A stretch of 64,000 nt of DNA from Arthrinium phaeospermum (lineage: Eukaryota > Ascomycota > Sordariomycetes > Amphisphaeriales > Apiosporaceae): NCBI GenBank assembly GCA_006503535.1, contig QYRS01000012.1, positions 62,001 through 126,000 of the forward strand, in the 5' to 3' direction. Under the pieces are notes generated by a model. The model saw only the letters and a list, made by a program, of their open reading frames with translations, ran no database searches and was not told where the DNA came from. This document shows, in pieces, positions 60,157-64,000 of this stretch (positions are counted from its first letter, which is position 1; each line of letters opens with the position of its first letter). The position numbers and the translations under genes are program-made.

Positions 60157-62006
60157 CCGCGCTCCAGCTCCATCAAACACTCACTCACTCGTCCGTCCAT
60201 CAATCCATCCATCCATTCATTAACCGATTGATTTATTGATAGACTGGCATTGCAAAGCCTTTTCCTCCCTAATTCTTCTCGTCCGGTCTCCTCGCCGTTC
60301 TGTCTCGACTACCGACGGCGCTCTCTCTATCTGTCCCTCCCTTTTCTCTCTTTTGATTGTTCAGACTGGGTCTGGGTACGGCGATTGCTTCTTGCTTCCC
60401 CTCTTCTGCCCACACTTTGCCACGAAAACCCGCTGCTTGCAGAAACGAACTCGAGCTTCCCCTTCTTGCTACGAACAAACTCGGCCCAGTCACAGGGGAT
60501 AGGTCTCGTCTCGTCTCTCCTGCTGATCAACAACTATCCCAACTTTTGCTCCCCGAACTGCGGGGCAACAAGTCAGACACGTTCCCAAGTGTCCCTCCAA
60601 AAGGTGAGAGAGTGTTGTTGTATGCCCAGTACACTTGCACTACACTGCAACTGCAGAACCAAAGCTCCCATTCCCGCCTCTCCCTGTACTTGTATTTTTT
60701 TTTTTACCCCTCACGAAGATCATACAGGAACGGCGTGCCTGCCGCGCAGCTGGCCTTGTCTCCTGTTCCTGCGACCTCACCCACACCCACACCCACTTTG
60801 CGTATCAGGACTGCGAGCTGCCGTACCTGAGCCGTCTGCCTCCCTTCCTCTCGTCTGCAATCTGCAGGAACTTGCACCATCTTGGGACGAAACATAGTTG
60901 TTTTCCTGAGTGCTGTCGCATGTCAATCTGCTGTTGCCGAGACCTACCATACAATACAATACCTACACCCTCGCGCCACAGCGAGTTGCCAGCGCCCGCC
61001 CAGCAACAGAGAGAGCTCCGTGCCCGGTACTGTACCTAGCACCGCACACATCTCTCTCCATCCCGACCGATAGATAGGCTTTATTGCGACTCTTGTCACC
61101 TACCCTTTATACTCTTGCCACACCATCCCAATTGCATAGTGGCTAGACCACGGCCGACTCCCAAGATTAAACGCCTGGGCCTCGTCACTACCAAAGCGGA
61201 CCCGGGTTGCAATTGCGTGTGTGTTCCCCATTCCAAAACCACGACCCGGTACGGTACCTGCCTGTCCTCAGCAAGACCAAGCCGTGGCACGGACAGGACT
61301 CGGGACGCTCAACTGCTGCCTCTTCGTTGCTGATGTTACATGGAACCTCTCAAGCGAAGTGCGAGTAATTGCTCCTGATTTGCCTGGCCCGACCCGTGAC
61401 TAGACGAACCCGTGGATCATATTCCCCTTCTGCCTTTTTTTCCCTCTCTCTCTTTCTTTATTGCCCTCGTTCCTCTTGGATGTTTCGCCTTACCTGACGA
61501 GAACTAAAGACTGACACCTCGACCCTGTGTCTCGATTCAGACAATCCAACCCACCCAACCAACCAACCAACAATCAACTCGCAGCACTAGGCTGGGAGCA
61601 ACGACCGCTACAAAGAGAATTGAAACAATCAGCCGATTATCGCTGATTCTTGTCCCATTCAACCCGGGCACTCATATTCGAGCGACCAGCCAAAGAGCCA
61701 TTTGCGTTCCGTACCACTTCTTCCGCAGAACAGGTCGACAGTACTGGGCGCAAATTCCTGCCTTTTGATCCAGCATTTCCGAGTAATTGCCCAGTTCAAT
61801 TCGATATAACACTGTCACGAGACTCCAGCTGGGTCGATTTTGAGGCTGAGCACTTTCACGAAGCTGACGAAAAACCTCGGGTCTCGTCGTATAACCTGAA
61901 ACCAGGGTCTAGCGTCGGACCGCAAAAAGTGTCATTGTGCCGCCTATACCTCTCATAACGAACCATATTTCCTTGAACCTTCTATCTGCTTGGACAGATA
62001 ACCAAC
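57361..62006. other. 4.6-kb region upstream of the MAP kinase
   Basis: No supported gene. The first part holds the SEC24 3' flank. From about 59.8 kb the plus strand becomes pyrimidine-rich, with tandem CCTG and TCCA repeats and CAACC repeats near 61555-61575, typical of a long fungal promoter and leader. The frame at 61650-61958 has no ATG start, so it is not an obvious upstream ORF. Confidence 0.5.
60127..60156. repeat. (CCTG)n tetranucleotide repeat
   Basis: About seven uninterrupted copies of CCTG in the region upstream of the MAP kinase; short TCCA/CACT repeats follow at 60178-60217. Confidence 0.88.
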
Positions 62007-63251
<1,245 letters not shown>

Positions 63252-64000
63252 AAACGCAAGCTGCTTGGAATTAAGGGGTGGGACCCGACGTCGGACACAG
63301 ACACGGACATGGACGATTCAGACGAAATCTTGAATCGGGACGCGCTGGGCCGACTGATGGGCGAGTTGGGCATTGCATAGATTAGCGAAGTTTTTGGCGG
63401 GCCTTCTTGGACTTTTACTGGTTCTTGCGAGGAGGCAGCGCATGCAGTGTAGGGGCTGGTATGGGTCGATGGCATGAACGGCATTGTTGGTATGCTACGT
63501 CTGGTTTGGCATAGCGAGCGAGGGTGCCTCGATGATCCAAGAGGGGCACTGACGAGAAATACGACGGCTCTCGGTTGATTATAGACTAGGAGGGGTTAAT
63601 GCCGCAGGTGGCCTGTTTCTTCAGCGGGCGGAAACCGAAGAAAGTGATGGATGTCCTAGGCGAAGACGGTTTCGGCCAGACGAAAAAGCTGGGACAGGCA
63701 GATGAGAAGTCATGATTGTAGTTCAGGGGCAGATTCCGGCTGGATCTGTAGTAGCTGATCTCGATGTTGCAAGGCTGTATTTGTCCACGAACAGGCCAAA
63801 TAGCTGAATGGATATCTCTTTGTTTCCGATATGTTCCGATGCGTAAATTTGCTTGCTGGCCACGAACCATTGCAGCCCGTATCATCTTGATTGATGAGCG
63901 TGCTGATCTCGACTGCATGCTTTTGTTGGGGATGGTGAGGGGGGCAAACGACAGGCGGGGTTATGTTATGCAGCCATCTGCCCTCATCCCTCTTCCGTCC
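63252..64000. other. 3' flank of the MAP kinase
   Basis: The first 126 nt form an in-frame continuation of the MAP kinase reading frame up to a TAG at 63378-63380. Beyond that, only a minus-strand 110-codon frame (63586-63918) is present, with no recognisable features. Confidence 0.5.

Noticed and set aside
61650..61958. Upstream ORF ahead of the MAP kinase
   Set aside because: The frame begins with TTG, not ATG, and has no internal features; it is not evidence of a translated leader peptide.
63586..63918. 110-codon minus-strand frame after the MAP kinase
   Set aside because: It starts with ATG, but I see no domain, promoter or splice signal to support it.

Overview
This window is nuclear DNA from a filamentous ascomycete, most probably a Sordariomycete. 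The genes carry short GT-AG introns (49 to 220 nt) with CTAAC/CTGAC-type branch sites. The gene set is typical of Pezizomycotina, and the Fus3/Kss1-type MAP kinase at the right end closely resembles the PMK1 orthologues of Sordariomycetes. I cannot name the order or species with confidence. I see no bacterial-type operons, no CRISPR arrays, no intact transposons, and no tRNA or rRNA genes.

Layout, left to right: LDB17/SPIN90-like actin regulator (-); exportin-5/MSN5-type karyopherin (-); DPH7-type WD40 diphthine methylesterase (-); a DUF1917/Bles03-like protein (+); NatC catalytic subunit NAA30/MAK3 (-); phospholipid:diacylglycerol acyltransferase LRO1/PDAT (+); tRNA acetylation factor TAN1 with a THUMP domain (+); a degenerate APH/kinase-like protein (+); a low-complexity hypothetical protein (-); pyruvate decarboxylase (+); a PhlG/DAPG-hydrolase-like protein (-); sulfhydryl oxidase ERV1 (-); uroporphyrinogen-III synthase HEM4 (+); TLDc protein OXR1 (+); succinyl-CoA:3-oxoacid CoA-transferase SCOT (-); ribosome-biogenesis factor UTP22 (+); a Zn2Cys6 transcription factor (+); a small single-span membrane protein (-); COPII subunit SEC24 (+); and the PMK1-type MAP kinase (+). 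Exon structures were built by hand from splice signals, reading-frame continuity and family conservation.

Most genes are independent housekeeping loci. Plausible local links are the 408-bp divergent ERV1/HEM4 promoter (mitochondrial import and haem synthesis) and the divergent SCOT/UTP22 and NAA30/PDAT pairs. Two large spaces (4.9 kb before the Zn2Cys6 factor, 4.6 kb before the MAP kinase) and a 4.5-kb stretch around 24.3-28.9 kb hold little or no recognisable coding sequence. They contain microsatellites, an AT-rich RIP-like island and probable long leaders.

The strongest anomalies are two one-base deletions that break conserved housekeeping genes: SCOT near 39311-39313 and UTP22 within the C run 43362-43367. 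Both lie in or beside short homopolymers, which points to residual assembly indels unless reads say otherwise. Other items worth checking are a 42-codon open extension after the MAP kinase stop codon, exitron-like introns in the exportin and PDC genes, a 26-G tract inside a SCOT intron, an intronless PhlG-like hydrolase among housekeeping genes, and a recurrent TAGGTA/TACCTA motif in the intergenic DNA. I did not find a clearly new multi-gene system.
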